This document shows positions 13,401 to 24,041 of a stretch of 64,000 bases of DNA, one piece after another (position 1 is the stretch's first letter; every line of letters begins with the position of its first letter). This DNA comes from Ligustrum vulgare. Lineage: Eukaryota > Streptophyta > Magnoliopsida > Lamiales > Oleaceae. The notes beneath the pieces were generated by a model. The model searched no databases and had not been told where the DNA came from. It worked only from the letters and a program-made list of their open reading frames with translations. The DNA lies in the NCBI GenBank assembly GCA_963555705.1, contig OY743179.1, positions 20,964,692-21,028,691 of the forward strand, in the 5' to 3' direction. Made by a program: the position numbers and the translations under genes.

Positions 13401-14754
13401 AGGGATAGATTATTATGAGACCTTCAGCCCTGTTGCTAAAGCACCTACCCTGAAGATAATACTCACTATTGCCGTGTCAAGAGGATGGGACATAAGGCAG
13501 GTAGATATAAATAATGCCTTCTTGAATGGAAGGCTTGAGGAGACAGTTTTTATGAGACAACCACAGGGATTCATTGATGAAAATAGACCAGAATTTGTAT
13601 GCAAACTAAGCAAGGCACTGTATGGACTCAAGCAGGCCCCTAGGGCATGGAATGACACATTAAAGGAGGTTCTAATCAGCTGGGAATTTGTTCAGTCGAA
13701 GGCTGATAATTCTGTGTTCTATCAGATTAAAAGAGATCAATATGTATACTTGTTAATTTATGTTGATGACATAATATTAACAGGTAATTGTAAAGCTAGA
13801 ATTCAGGAGCTAGTAGAAAGGATGAATACCAATTTCTCTTTGAAAGATACGGGGTACTTGAAGATATTTCTGGGAATTGACTTCATCAGAAATGAACTTG
13901 GGTTACACATGTCCCAAAAGGCCTATGCTGTGAAGATATTAAAAAGATTTGATTTTGAGAATTTGAAACCAAGCATAACACCTATGGCAGCTGGGAAGCT
14001 AGTTAGCAAGTTAGAAGGGACAGCTCTCAGAGATCCTACACAATTTAGGAGTGCTGTAGGAGCTCTATTATATCTCACACACACAAGACCAGATATATCT
14101 TTTGCAGTAAACAGGGTGAGTCAGTATTTGCAGTCCCCTACAGATGCACATTGGAGTCTTCTAAAACGGATTTTCAGGTATATAAAAGGCACCATTGACA
14201 TGGGGATAACAATACAATATGACCAAAATCTGAGCATTACTGGCTACACAGATGCAGACTGGGCAGCATGCCCTGATGACAGGAGGTCAGTGGTTGGATA
14301 TTGTGTATATCTAGGAGAAAATCTTATATCCTGGAGCTCCAAGAAACAACAAGTTGTGGCAAGGTCAAGCACAGAAGCAGAATACCGGGCTCTAGCTAAT
14401 ACAAGTGCTGAGATATCTTGGACTGAATCATTGGTGGAAGAACTGGGAATAACTCAGACAGAAACACCTAAACTATGGTGCGACAACATGGGAGCAATTA
14501 CTTTAGCTTCTAACCCAGTATATCATGCACGAACAAAGCATATTGAACTAGATGTTCACTTTGTTCGCGACAAGGTTCTAGCTAAGAAACTTGAGATATG
14601 CTACGTTCCTACAACTGACCAGGTTTCAGACATCTTAACCAAACCACTACATAATACCAGACATGTTTTTCTAAGAGACAAGCTAGGAGTGAAATTGATT
14701 TCATCCAGCTTGAGCGGGGGAGAAGAAATAAGCAAGCAGAAGGAGCAAGATTGA
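10432..14754 (+). pseudogene. Copia Gag-Pol polyprotein with one in-frame TAG
   Basis: A single frame of 1,441 codons starts at the ATG at 10432 (MANPSNQ) and is broken only by TAG at 10894-10896 within the Gag domain, where related elements read a Gln. Domains in order: Gag; CCHC knuckle (CQICGYFNHTAAWC); aspartic protease (WYADTGASHH); integrase zinc region (HRRLGHPH...CEACQLGKSH) and catalytic core with HSDVWG, QTDMGGEF and PQNGCAERKHRH supplying the two Asp and the Glu; reverse transcriptase with YVDDIILTG; RNase H with ADWAACPDDRRS and STEAEYRAL. The frame ends inside the 3' LTR. The element would encode a complete replication machinery apart from the single stop. Readthrough or a sequencing error cannot be excluded. 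Confidence 0.9.
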
Positions 14755-15054
14755 TTAACTCGGAAGTTGGAGGTGCAGTGTTTAAAGAAATGGGTCTTTA
14801 CCATCTTTTTCAACAGAAAAATTTCAGCACGTGACTCTTCCACATCAGCTCTGCATCTGTTCAATCCGTTTCCATTATTCCTGGATCATCACGCTGAAAA
14901 CAATAGGAATAGATCATTCTAGATGAAGGAATATTTGCTGTATAGACTGTGTATGTATATATTCTTTTGTATATAAATAGCTGAAGATGTAAACCTTTTC
15001 ATTCATTCGAATATATATAAAAGATCAGCTGTTATTCTACTGCAATTTTCTCGA
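14721..15054 (+). repeat. 3' LTR of the nested Copia element
   Basis: 334 bp. It retains a roughly 50 bp block (about 14812-14861) absent from the 5' LTR, including CAGCACGTGACTC with a CACGTG box. It overlaps the last codons of the polyprotein and is followed by ATTGTGT, matching the left flank. Confidence 0.82.
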
Positions 15055-16039
15055 ATTGTGTGTGTTGGGTGAAAATGAAGCGGCAGTGGCGATTTATACA
15101 ATGGTGCGCATTGTGGTGTCTTGCTGAGTTCTGAAGGGATTGAAGTGGTGATTAGAATTTTGGGCAGTGACTATGTTTGTTAATTTGATTGAGGTCTTGG
15201 CAGTGAGGGTGGTTGTGATATGGTTGATGGTCGGCTGTGGCTTGATGGATGGGGCTGTGGTGGTGTTTTTACTGTACGAGAATAAAAAATGGGAAGGGAA
15301 TACCTTGTAGAAGTTTTGTGTGTATGGATGGGAAGTGGAAGGGAAGTATATGTATTGATTTACTTCAGATCAAAATCATGGAAAGATTGTGAGATTGGGG
15401 GAAGAAACCCATTGATATGCTAATTGGCGTGTGAAAACTATAGAGAGTATAGTATACTGATTGAATTTCAGAAATTTACTTGGTTGATTAGGGAAAGGAA
15501 GTATGAATGGAAATTTGGCTGATTTCTTGATTGGTGATTGAGTGAGTGAGAACTTGGGAGGAAAAATTGGGGAAAGCTGGAAATGGAAATTTAGAAGCAG
15601 CATTATTGAATGGAAAACGTGTGAAGAAGAACTGGGAAGAAATGGTGATAAATTGAATTGGTTATTTGAAATGGAATAAGGAAGGATTTATGGATTGTAA
15701 TTAAAATGGGGCAAGATAATAAAGTTGGAAACTATGAACTAGAAAATGATAAATTGGATCCAAAATAAATAGAAATTGTGCTTGAATAATATTTGGGCTT
15801 AACAAAATTTGAATTGCGATTAATTGAAATTTGGACTTTAAAATAAATAATGGACTTGGACTTTTTTTTTAAAAAAATTTAGAATTAGAATAAGATAAAA
15901 TTAAAATAAATTTCATTTCATTTTATTGGTTAGACGATCACGCTTTTCAAAATAAATGGACAAAGTCGTAGCGACACATTTTAAAAAAAATAATATTTAT
16001 TTAAATAAGTCATGAAAAATTCTCGATCGCTGCACAAAG

Positions 16040-16542
16040 GGTACATGTTCAAATACTATTATATTTGTTTGTTTGATAAAATTTAATTTGTTTATAAACA
16101 AAAAACCTTGTATTTTCGATGTAAAATATGTAATCGAAAAGTGATTTAAAAATGTTTATGGGTCAAAAGTAATTTAAGGATAAACATCGTATACAAACAA
16201 GTTGCCAAAATACACCTTTATGATCATATTTTTCTTATTCTGTTACAATTTCATTTTTGAATTGATTTTGGATGGAATTCTTTGATTGGACGATCTGGAG
16301 AAAGGAATATGATTTTATTAAATAAACTATAATTCAATTAAAAACTACAGCTTGTGATTAAACCTCTTTTCTTTAACACAATCAATTTATAAATAACAGA
16401 ATTTTTCAAATCACTTTTTAACTATATACATTTTTTTTCTCCAACATTTTACCTAAAAAATATAAATAAACTAATTTATAATTATTACAGTATTCTCGAA
16501 CCTAGCATAAATTTTACCAGCAAAAAGTATGATGCATAAGAG

Positions 16543-16585
<43 letters not shown>

Positions 16586-17744
16586 ATATTAATTTAAAAT
16601 TTGCTTCTTGCGCCTGTTTCAATTAACTGTTACCATATGAAAAATAAGAAAAGCCACATTTGGTGTTGATTTTAAAAAGTTTATTTATACAACTAATTTT
16701 TTGAATAATGATTTTTAGAAGAATGTATGGTTAAAAAGTAAGAATTCTTTTATGAATTTATGTGTAATATTATTTTATTGATAAATGTGGTTGAAAAGAA
16801 GAAAAAGAAACGTGTGTTTTTGGTAACACTGTGTGATTTATAAACTAGTTTATTTATGATTTGAAGGTAAAAAGTAGTGATTGAAAATTGAAGAGAAAAA
16901 ATGTACGTTGTTAAAAAGTGATTTAAAAATTATGTAACTTATAAATTAATTTATAGACCAATTTATTTTGTTTAATGTTTAACAAGTTTGGTAAAGAAAT
17001 AAACTGGTTTATAAATAAATCAGATATATTAAGAAGTAATTTGATATAATAAAATGTTAGACAAATCAATAATTGCTTTACAAAATATTTATGATATGTC
17101 GCGAAAAATGTGAAAACATTATGTATAGATAAATTGAATTAATTTGTGAGCATATATTTTATAATAAAAAGTTCAAAATTATGTTCATGTTTGGGAGAAA
17201 TCAAAATAAAATTTTAATCCAAGTCAAAGTCAACAATTTATTTTAACTACAAATTTTATCGAATCTACAACTTTTCAACCACATTTATTATTTGTATCAA
17301 AATTTATTAAAAATCTAATTTTAATCATCACCAAATAGCGACTATATAAATTTAAACTAAAATAATCAGTTTTGAATTTTTTTTTCTTTTCCAACGAGTT
17401 TTGAAATTATTTATTTTATATTTTTAATTAGAAAATAATAAAAAAATTATTTTTCTTTTTATATAAATTAATTGGTGGTTTCAATAAGAATTTAAGTGTG
17501 TTTAAAAATAAAAAATTTCACACTCACCCAACATTGGAAAAAAAAAACTATTTATATCGGTAACTAAAACATAATTATTTGAAATTGAAATTGAAAAAAT
17601 TCATTAAAAGTATAAACATGTTTTTTTGAATTGCTCAAAGAGTGTTTATAAACGAAATAATATTGTCTAATAGAGATTAAAAAATAATTGTTTGAATTGA
17701 AAATAGAAAAAATATATTAAACGCATAAATGCACTCCATTGAAA
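16040..17744. other. Gap: AT-rich intergenic DNA with repeated degenerate copies of one repeat family
   Basis: No ORF of note. Copies of the AT-rich repeat occur at about 16060-16215 (forward), 16360-16510 (reverse), 16610-17060 (forward, doubled) and 17150-17340 (reverse). Each has GTGATTGAAAA-type and TTTATAAA-type blocks. Copies in opposite orientation lie side by side, so the region can form large foldbacks. Confidence 0.6.
16545..16584. repeat. (ATT)n microsatellite
   Basis: About 13 uninterrupted units of the TTA/ATT trinucleotide. Confidence 0.95.
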
Positions 17745-19786
17745 ATCCCCCCACACTTGAACCATTGTTCGTCCTCGAACAAAGATTCGCAACGGAAAGA
17801 ATAGGATTCAAACAATAGATTACAATTCAGAGACTTGAGGTTGCAACCCACTTTTCTTTAAAAAAATGTTCCATTGCATGATCGGATTGTGTTAGTGTGT
17901 GCTAGAGATGCAACGCCCGTTATTTTCCCATCCCAATCATGGCTCGTTTCCTTTCACCTCTCGTGAGCACTCACCTCCCAATCATTTATGAGTGACTACA
18001 AAGATAATAGTTTCGCCCAATTCCAGAAGAAATCAGTTTCGTAAACCGAGTTGTTCATGATGTGAATTCAGTCAACACAGTACCCCCGACCACATTCCTA
18101 CCACCAACCCTAGACCAAGCAATTCAAACCACTCATAAGTATATGTAATGGGTTTTAACACCCTCACAAGATATTTCTCTCTTCGCACAAAGTGTATAAG
18201 GTGTTGAATTTTCGCTCAGCTCTCTGCATGGATAAGTCAGTACCACAGATTGCCTAACTGTCATAACCGGAACCAACAATAACACAAGTGCAAAGCTAAG
18301 GTCTTTATTTGGTTGTAACGGGGCTTCGGGTCAGGTAGGATAAAAGGGTATATTTAGGCTGAGTCGAGAAGGAATTTCGCAAACCAAGTCAATTCATAAT
18401 GACATTACTTCCTTTATCCCTTAATATGAGCTTCATTGTTTCTCGCTACCCAACTTTGTTCAAACTTGAATCTCTTCTTTTCTTTTCTTTTCTCTCTTTT
18501 TTTTTTTCACAAGTTGAGTGTTTGACATCCTCAACTACTAGTTTTCTTGACTAACTTCCTTTTCATTGCTTTTTCTCTTTCTCTTTTTTTTTTCGAGTAT
18601 AGACTGCAACTTTTTTTTTTTCTTTACGCAGTCACCAATTGGCACTAGGTAGAATTGCAATCCCTTGAATTCAGTCCTTTTCACAACCATTGCTCAACAC
18701 AAGATAACCATTTCAACTTCTTGGACTTAGGCCATAGCACAATCATCAATCAACAAAAGCTTGCGAATCCCTTCTCTATGGGTTCAAAACAGAGACAATG
18801 CGAAAGAAAGGGTATTCGTGGCTTGTAGCGTGGCATAAAAATTCAAAGAAAGACTAAGGCTCAAACGGGCTTCTAATGGTCCATGTAGCAAGGTAGGCTC
18901 TTTTAGCAAGTCAAATTTGACTTAACCTATTGCCTTTGCTATAATTTGCACTTGAATCAAGAAGCTACAACGGTATGCACAAGAAAGCACATTCAAGCAT
19001 AACCCAACCATGCAGGACACACATCAAAGAATTACGAGCTCATAAGTATTAAAAACAGCTCTTAGGCTCAAAAGCTCACAAATTATGGCTTTCATGTGTT
19101 TTTCCCATCCAATTATGAGTTATAGGTCATTGCTTGATCTTCATTCCAAATCTAAATCCATTGGTCGAGGATAACGGTTAAAAGTATTCAAACCATGACT
19201 ACTCACAAAAGTATAATCATTTCTGATGGAATTGGGACGCTCAGGGTTATATATGAAGGGATAATACATTTATTCCTGTTTGGGTTGACTAAGTTGTAGA
19301 CATCTGACAATTTTTCTTTTCATTTTCAACCTATTGTGCAGTTTTGGGTGAGATGATCTCTATGTGCTCAATTTATATCCAATTATGCAATGATTTTTCA
19401 AAAAAATGAACCAAAAGTGGGGTTGCTTCCTATCAAAGATTAAAATGGATGCTGACTCAAACTGAATTTTAACGTTTCGACTACAGAAAGTAGATAAAGA
19501 CATTAAGCTCACAATCAATTCCCCCCCACACTTAGACAAAACAATGTCCTCATTGAAAAGTAAAACAATAAAGGGGGAAAAGAAAATAGACTCCCTCGGT
19601 CTAATGTGGCGGTTGATCGGCACGGGGTCTCTGCAACTGTCGAATCTCCTCCCGAAGGGCTCTCTGCTCTTCTAGACTAAGGTGTTGATCTTCTTGCAAG
19701 GCATTCAGCTGAGTTTGGAAGGCTCGCATCAATTCCAGCATCTGTAGTACAAAAGGGGTAGGAGCAAGGGTACGTGAGTGAAGCAG

Positions 19787-19819
<33 letters not shown>

Positions 19820-20160
19820 CGGATTTACGGCCGTAAGGTAGCGTATTACGGCCGTAAAGTGGGTTCTGACAAAAGATAAAAATTTGCATTACGGCCGTAA
19901 AGTTATGTCTCACGGCCGTAAGCTGGCCTCTGATTAAACGTACTGGAATTGTGTTACGGCCGTACTTGAGTACCTTACGGCCGTAAGTTAGCCACTGAAT
20001 TTTTTTTTTTTTTTGAATCAAATGACTAAATAAAATAAAAATAACCAAAAATGAAAATACGAAAATAAAAAGTCGAGGAGGTAAAGAAACTCCCCTCTCG
20101 GGTTGCCTCCCGAGCAGCGCCTTTGTTTACTTTCGTTGGCTCGACAGGTTGTTTCCTCCT
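17745..20160 (-). other. Non-coding 3' part of the Athila-like element
   Basis: Contains two GTGTGGGGGG-type purine tracts on the minus strand (17745-17760 and 19520-19533), several T/CT-rich runs around 18480-18630, and a T-run of about 27 at 19786-19812. The TTACGGCCGTAA cluster is at 19825-19986. Short ORFs here have no recognisable domain. The spacing suggests internal duplication or nesting of two related 3' ends. Confidence 0.5.
19825..19986. repeat. Cluster of the palindrome TTACGGCCGTAA (internal)
   Basis: Six copies at 19825, 19846, 19889, 19910, 19954 and 19975. Four are perfect; 19910 reads TCACGGCCGTAA and 19954 ends GTAC. The spacing alternates between about 21 and 44 bp (21, 43, 21, 44, 21). 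Each 12-mer is a perfect palindrome with two CG sites. Confidence 0.9.
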
Positions 20161-22530
20161 TCAACCGGGATTAGGTGGATTACCAAAGCTCAATTTCCTC
20201 TTAATGCTCTTCGTTAGTGCCTGCAAAGTAGGGGGAAACCTCTCATCAGCTACTGGTAGGGCGGTACAAAAGTTTTCACCTGGTTGTGATGGCTTTGGAC
20301 AATCATTAAGCTCAGCAACAGTTTCCTGAAATGGAGAATAACTCACAGCAGTAGAATGAACTTTGTTAGCATCATTAATGTGTTTCATGGAGTCATAAAT
20401 ATTGAACTTAACAATTTCATTATCAAACTCCATGGTAAGTATACCATCACTAACATCTATCTTAGTTTTCGATGTTTTTAGGAATGGTCTGCCTAACAAA
20501 ATAGGAGTGGGGTTTGGAGAGTGATCATCATTCATGTCTAACACATAAAAATCTGCTGGAAACACTAAACCCCCTACTTGTACTAAAACATCTTCAACTA
20601 CCCCATTCGGATATGCATTGGAACAGTCGGCTAGTTGAACAATCACATTTGTTTCAGTCATATTAGCAAGTTTTAATGCATTGTATGTAGACCTAGGCAT
20701 TACATTTATAGATGCACCTAAATCTATTAATGCACGATCCAGATTAGTGTTACCTATTTGGCATGGTATAGTGAACATACCTGGATCCTTGCATTTTGGG
20801 GGCAGTTTCCTTTGGAAGAGTGCTGACACATTTTCCCCCATTCTTACCATTTCATTTCCCATCAACTTCCGTTTGTTGGTGCACAGCTCCTTTAAGAACT
20901 TCGCGTATCGGGGCACTTGCTTGATTGCATCCAACAGTGGAATGTTGATTTCCACTTTCCTGAACATTTCCAGAATTTCCTTCTCCTTGCTTTCCTTAGT
21001 TGCCTTCGCTAACCTGCTCGGAAAAGGCGGGGGAGTTAGTTTCGCATTCACAATAGGTTCGGTTTTTACCTGAGAGTTTTGTGGAATGCTGTTTTTCTTT
21101 TCGACTTCTTTTTCTTCAACCTCCTCCTCTTCACTCGCGGTTGGCTTTGATTGTGGTGCCTCAATTTCTTTTCCACTTTGAAGAGTAATTGCACTTACAT
21201 TCTTCGGATTCACCTCGGGTTGAGATGGCAACTTTCCTCCTGTTTGTGCTTCCAGTCTGTTGATAGCTGTGGCCATGTGACTCATTTGATTTTCTAGGTT
21301 TTGAATGCTGGATTTGGTATCCTGTTGAAATTGTAGAGTGTTAGTGGCCAAAGTTTTCATCATTTCTTCGAGAGACATACCTGATGATTGTGGCTTTTGC
21401 TGATATTGTCCCTGTGGATGGAAATTTCCTTGTTGTTGAAAATTCCCTTGAGGCTTGTTGGAGACGAAACCCGGAGGTTTGTTATTTCCATAGCTCAAGT
21501 TCGGGTGGTCCCTCCAGCCAGGATTGTAAGTGTTTGAGTACGGATTGTATTGTTGTTTTTGAAATGGGAAGCCTCCAGCAGCGTTCACTTGTTTACTATT
21601 TTCCTCTTGGAGCACCGGGTACGCATCCGTTGCATGTCCGAAGTTAGCACATATGCCGCATGCTTTGACTTGTTGTGCACTTCCTACAGCAAGTTGTTTA
21701 ACGAGATTTGTTAGTTCAAACAGTTGACTTTCTATATTGGAACTACTTACCTCGTTCACGCGGCGAACTTGCATGTCTCGGGTTGGGTTAAATTGCTGAG
21801 TGTTTTCAGCCATGTTGGAAATCAAAGCCCGAGCCTGTTCCGGTGTTTTGTCCATTAAGGCACCTCCACTTGCGGCATCTATCATACTTTTGTCCATTGG
21901 TAGCAGTCCTTCGTAGAAATATTGCACCAGTAGTTGTTCGCTGATTTGATGATGGGGGCAGCTCGAGATGAGCTTCTTGAAGCGCTCCCAATATTCATAC
22001 AGCGATTCACCATTGTTTTGACGAACCCCACAAATTTCCTTCCGGATTGTTCCAGCCCGAGATGCAGGAAAATATTTTTCCAAAAATAGCCTCTTCATGT
22101 CATTCCAGGTGGTGACTGATCCGGATGGTAAAGAGTATAGCCAATCAGTAGCGGCATCCTTTAACGAGAATGGAAAGGCCCTCATTTTAATTTGTTCCTC
22201 GGTAATACCAGTGGGTCTCATAATGTCACAAACCACGTGGAATTCCTTGAGATGCCTGTAAGGGTCTTCACCAGCATGTCCTCGAAAAGTTGGCAACAAG
22301 TGAATGAGTCCAGATTTGAGTTCAAAAGTTTTTCCCTCCTCCACTGTCGGAAAAGTGATACAGAGTGGCTGTTGAGCGACATCTGGAGTGGCCAATTGTT
22401 TAAGTGTCCTGTTGTTGAGGTTATGAGCTGCCATTTGTTCTAGTGCTTCCCTTCTTCGCTGTCGAAAAGTTCGCTCGATTTCTGGATCAAATAAAAAATA
22501 TTCAAGATTAGTGGATCGAGTTTTATGCAT
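20161..22530 (-). CDS. Athila-type Gag-protease polyprotein
   Basis: 789 residues from the ATG at 22530 to TGA at 20161. The Gag region (about 70-300) has the plant Athila/Tat signature LLPTFRGHAGEDPYRHLKEF, then AATDWLYSLPSGSVTTWNDM. A knuckle follows, CGICANFGHATDAYP, whose last Cys is replaced (Tyr after Ala), so the CCHC motif is incomplete. A Gln/Asn/Pro-rich linker (about 315-390) and a Glu/Lys-rich stretch lead to an aspartic protease region with DLGASINVMP near 600 and ILLGRPFLKT near 670; the DLGA form is common in Athila. The ORF stops after protease; no RT follows. It is intact and could be translated. It packages RNA only by inference from the family. Confidence 0.85.
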   Translation of the reverse strand: MHKTRSTNLEYFLFDPEIERTFRQRRREALEQMAAHNLNNRTLKQLATPDVAQQPLCITFPTVEEGKTFELKSGLIHLLPTFRGHAGEDPYRHLKEFHVVCDIMRPTGITEEQIKMRAFPFSLKDAATDWLYSLPSGSVTTWNDMKRLFLEKYFPASRAGTIRKEICGVRQNNGESLYEYWERFKKLISSCPHHQISEQLLVQYFYEGLLPMDKSMIDAASGGALMDKTPEQARALISNMAENTQQFNPTRDMQVRRVNEVSSSNIESQLFELTNLVKQLAVGSAQQVKACGICANFGHATDAYPVLQEENSKQVNAAGGFPFQKQQYNPYSNTYNPGWRDHPNLSYGNNKPPGFVSNKPQGNFQQQGNFHPQGQYQQKPQSSGMSLEEMMKTLATNTLQFQQDTKSSIQNLENQMSHMATAINRLEAQTGGKLPSQPEVNPKNVSAITLQSGKEIEAPQSKPTASEEEEVEEKEVEKKNSIPQNSQVKTEPIVNAKLTPPPFPSRLAKATKESKEKEILEMFRKVEINIPLLDAIKQVPRYAKFLKELCTNKRKLMGNEMVRMGENVSALFQRKLPPKCKDPGMFTIPCQIGNTNLDRALIDLGASINVMPRSTYNALKLANMTETNVIVQLADCSNAYPNGVVEDVLVQVGGLVFPADFYVLDMNDDHSPNPTPILLGRPFLKTSKTKIDVSDGILTMEFDNEIVKFNIYDSMKHINDANKVHSTAVSYSPFQETVAELNDCPKPSQPGENFCTALPVADERFPPTLQALTKSIKRKLSFGNPPNPG

Positions 22531-22660
22531 ACAAATAAATGAATAAATAAATAAAATTTTCGAAATTTCAATTTTTTTTATATATTAAACCGAAATTAAA
22601 AATAAATAAATAAAAATGCAGAAAATAAAATTCTAATTGATTAAATAGAAAATTGGTTAA

Positions 22661-22686
22661 CCGTTCCCCGGCAACGGCGCCAAAAA
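22661..22686 (-). other. Primer-binding site of the Athila-like element
   Basis: On the minus strand the sequence TGGCGCCGTTGCCGGGGAAC follows the LTR after a few T residues. This is the well known Athila-type primer site. It fixes the orientation and the inner LTR boundary. Confidence 0.85.
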
Positions 22687-22688
22687 TT

Positions 22689-24036
22689 TGATGCGTGTCG
22701 TGATGCACCAAAATAATAATTAAATTCCTTGTTCACTATTACTAAGAATATAGCAGCGGAAGCAAGGGTCGATCCCACGAGGAACGGAAACTAACTTAGT
22801 GTCATGTCAATTAGAATCGTAAAGGGGGGTTTTGGTTTTGAATTTTTTGTAAATGATTTAACTAATAAAATAAAGCGATTAAAATGATTGAAATAAATAT
22901 CAAATGTTGACGAATCCTAGTTCTCAGGTTCAGTTGTATTCTATCAAAATGTTATCACTTTCCAAGTAACGCGAGTTCAATTTCTTCTTTGATTTATCAC
23001 CCGTAAATAGTTAATAAGCTCTAACTATTCCGATTATCCCTTAATTGCATTTAATTAGAATAAGCTCTCTAATCAAACATTAGCCATTGAATAACCTAAA
23101 ACAAGCTCTTTAGATTTAAGACAACAACTATATAATGGTTGAGAAGAATTAGGGTGAATTAGGTTATCAATCACACAAGCTCGTGACAATTAACCTAAGT
23201 TGGAATTCTCTATGAAAATATTAAATTTCCCCTTGCTACTATGATTTGAACGAAAAGACGATTACGGATCCAATCATTCAAAATAGCAAATCTCAATACA
23301 ACAAATTAAATGATAAGGCCTTAATCAAATAAAGAATTGCATCGATTGAATTAAAAACGCATAAGAATCCAACAAATCAAAATAAAGAATTTAAAACTAC
23401 GTTACTAGTTTGGAAAAGCAATAACAAATTGATATGAAATACAACTTCCCCTTCGAACTAGGTATGGAAGCTTAGCTGCGCATAGTCATGGTGAAAAACC
23501 CAGAATTTTGCATCTCATTCATCTTCTTAAGTTGCTTAATTTCCTTCCAATTCTTCAAGCAAGCCGCGCCTCTTTCAATACAATCATAATCCCCTTTTCT
23601 TGTCATGAACTTCCCTATTTATAGCCTCAATTTCGTGCCCTATTTTGGGAGCAAGAAATCCAAAAATATGGAAAGAATTGAAATAAGGAAATTTTTCACT
23701 TGAAGATTTACGGCCGTAACATTCCTTTTACGGCCGTAATTCAGTTTCGGCATATTTCCTTAAATTGGAGTTACGGCCGTAACATTTTGATTTACGGCCG
23801 TAACTTTTCATTTACGGCCATAACTTTTCCTTTTCTTGCGGCCGTAAATATATTTGCACCTAAGTCCCCAAACTTTGATTTTGAGCGCATTTTGGTCATT
23901 TTTCCTTATTTTCTCTTCCTTTGTGATCCTATACAATATAAAACATAAAATGCATTAATAATACTTAGATAGAATCACATTATGGCATATTCAAGGATAT
24001 AAGTGTATAAAATAAACGTTAATATAACACTTATCA
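22689..24036 (-). repeat. 5' LTR of the Athila-like element
   Basis: 1,348 bp, on the minus strand beginning TGATAAGTGTTATATT and ending CGACACGCATCA. It contains the block GGGTCGATCCCACGAGG near the primer-binding side, typical of this group, and the palindrome cluster at 23708-23847. The outer boundary relies on the TG start. Confidence 0.75.
23708..23847. repeat. Cluster of the palindrome TTACGGCCGTAA (in LTR)
   Basis: Six copies at 23708, 23728, 23771, 23792, 23812 and 23836: four perfect, one TTACGGCCATAA and one TTGCGGCCGTAA. Spacing is about 20, 43, 21, 20 and 24 bp, very like the internal cluster at 19825-19986, although the two lie in different parts of the element. Confidence 0.9.
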
Positions 24037-24041
24037 ATTGT

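Larger units (their letters stand above)
10128..15054 (+). mobile_element. Nearly intact Copia LTR retrotransposon nested in a solo LTR
   Basis: Two direct repeats (10128-10412 and 14721-15054) bracket a Copia polyprotein. The primer-binding site TTGGTATCAGAGC follows the left repeat and matches the initiator-Met tRNA type. A polypurine tract (GAGCGGGGGAG) precedes the right repeat. The flanks carry TTGTGT on both sides (10122-10127 and 15056-15061), consistent with a target duplication. The LTRs start AGAAGAAATA and end TCTCGA, not TG...CA, which is unusual. Size (4.9 kb) and short LTRs resemble the Ale/Retrofit type, but the lineage needs a tree. Confidence 0.88.
8678..16034. mobile_element. 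Solo LTR of a Gypsy element, split by a Copia insertion
   Basis: Starts TGTAACGCCCCGGATCCC and ends TCGATCGCTGCA. It is flanked by the 5 bp duplication CAAAG (8673-8677 and 16035-16039). Removing the Copia element at 10128-15054 leaves about 2.4 kb. It shares modules in the same order with the Gypsy LTR at 27717-29946: a CCCC-rich start, AATACTCAGTAGACTC, a TTAGTGG...GAGTCTACCTT block, a CTCTCTCT/AGAGAGA-rich part with a CCGGCGG-type GC patch, and a GGTCGCT-type end. No internal Gypsy sequence is present, so this is a solo LTR left by LTR-LTR recombination. Short ORFs inside it are not genes. Confidence 0.85.
17745..24036 (-). mobile_element. Athila-like Gypsy retroelement without reverse transcriptase
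   Basis: Read on the minus strand: LTR 22689-24036, Athila-type primer-binding site (TGGCGCCGTTGCCGGGGAAC, 22661-22682), a Gag-protease ORF (20161-22530), then about 2.4 kb without coding capacity ending in a polypurine tract (complement of CCCCCCACACTTG at 17748-17760). No reverse transcriptase, RNase H or integrase is seen, so the copy would depend on a relative. No second LTR is visible beyond the tract, so the 3' LTR is lost or too diverged. A second tract-like site lies at 19520-19533. Confidence 0.75.

Noticed and set aside
19825..19986. Regularly spaced repeats that look like a small CRISPR array
   Set aside because: The repeat is a 12-bp palindrome with spacers of 9 and about 31 bp, found again in an LTR of the same retroelement. 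This is a eukaryotic genome and no cas genes exist.
20681..21073. 130-residue plus-strand ORF
   Set aside because: Antisense shadow of the Athila-like Gag-protease frame.
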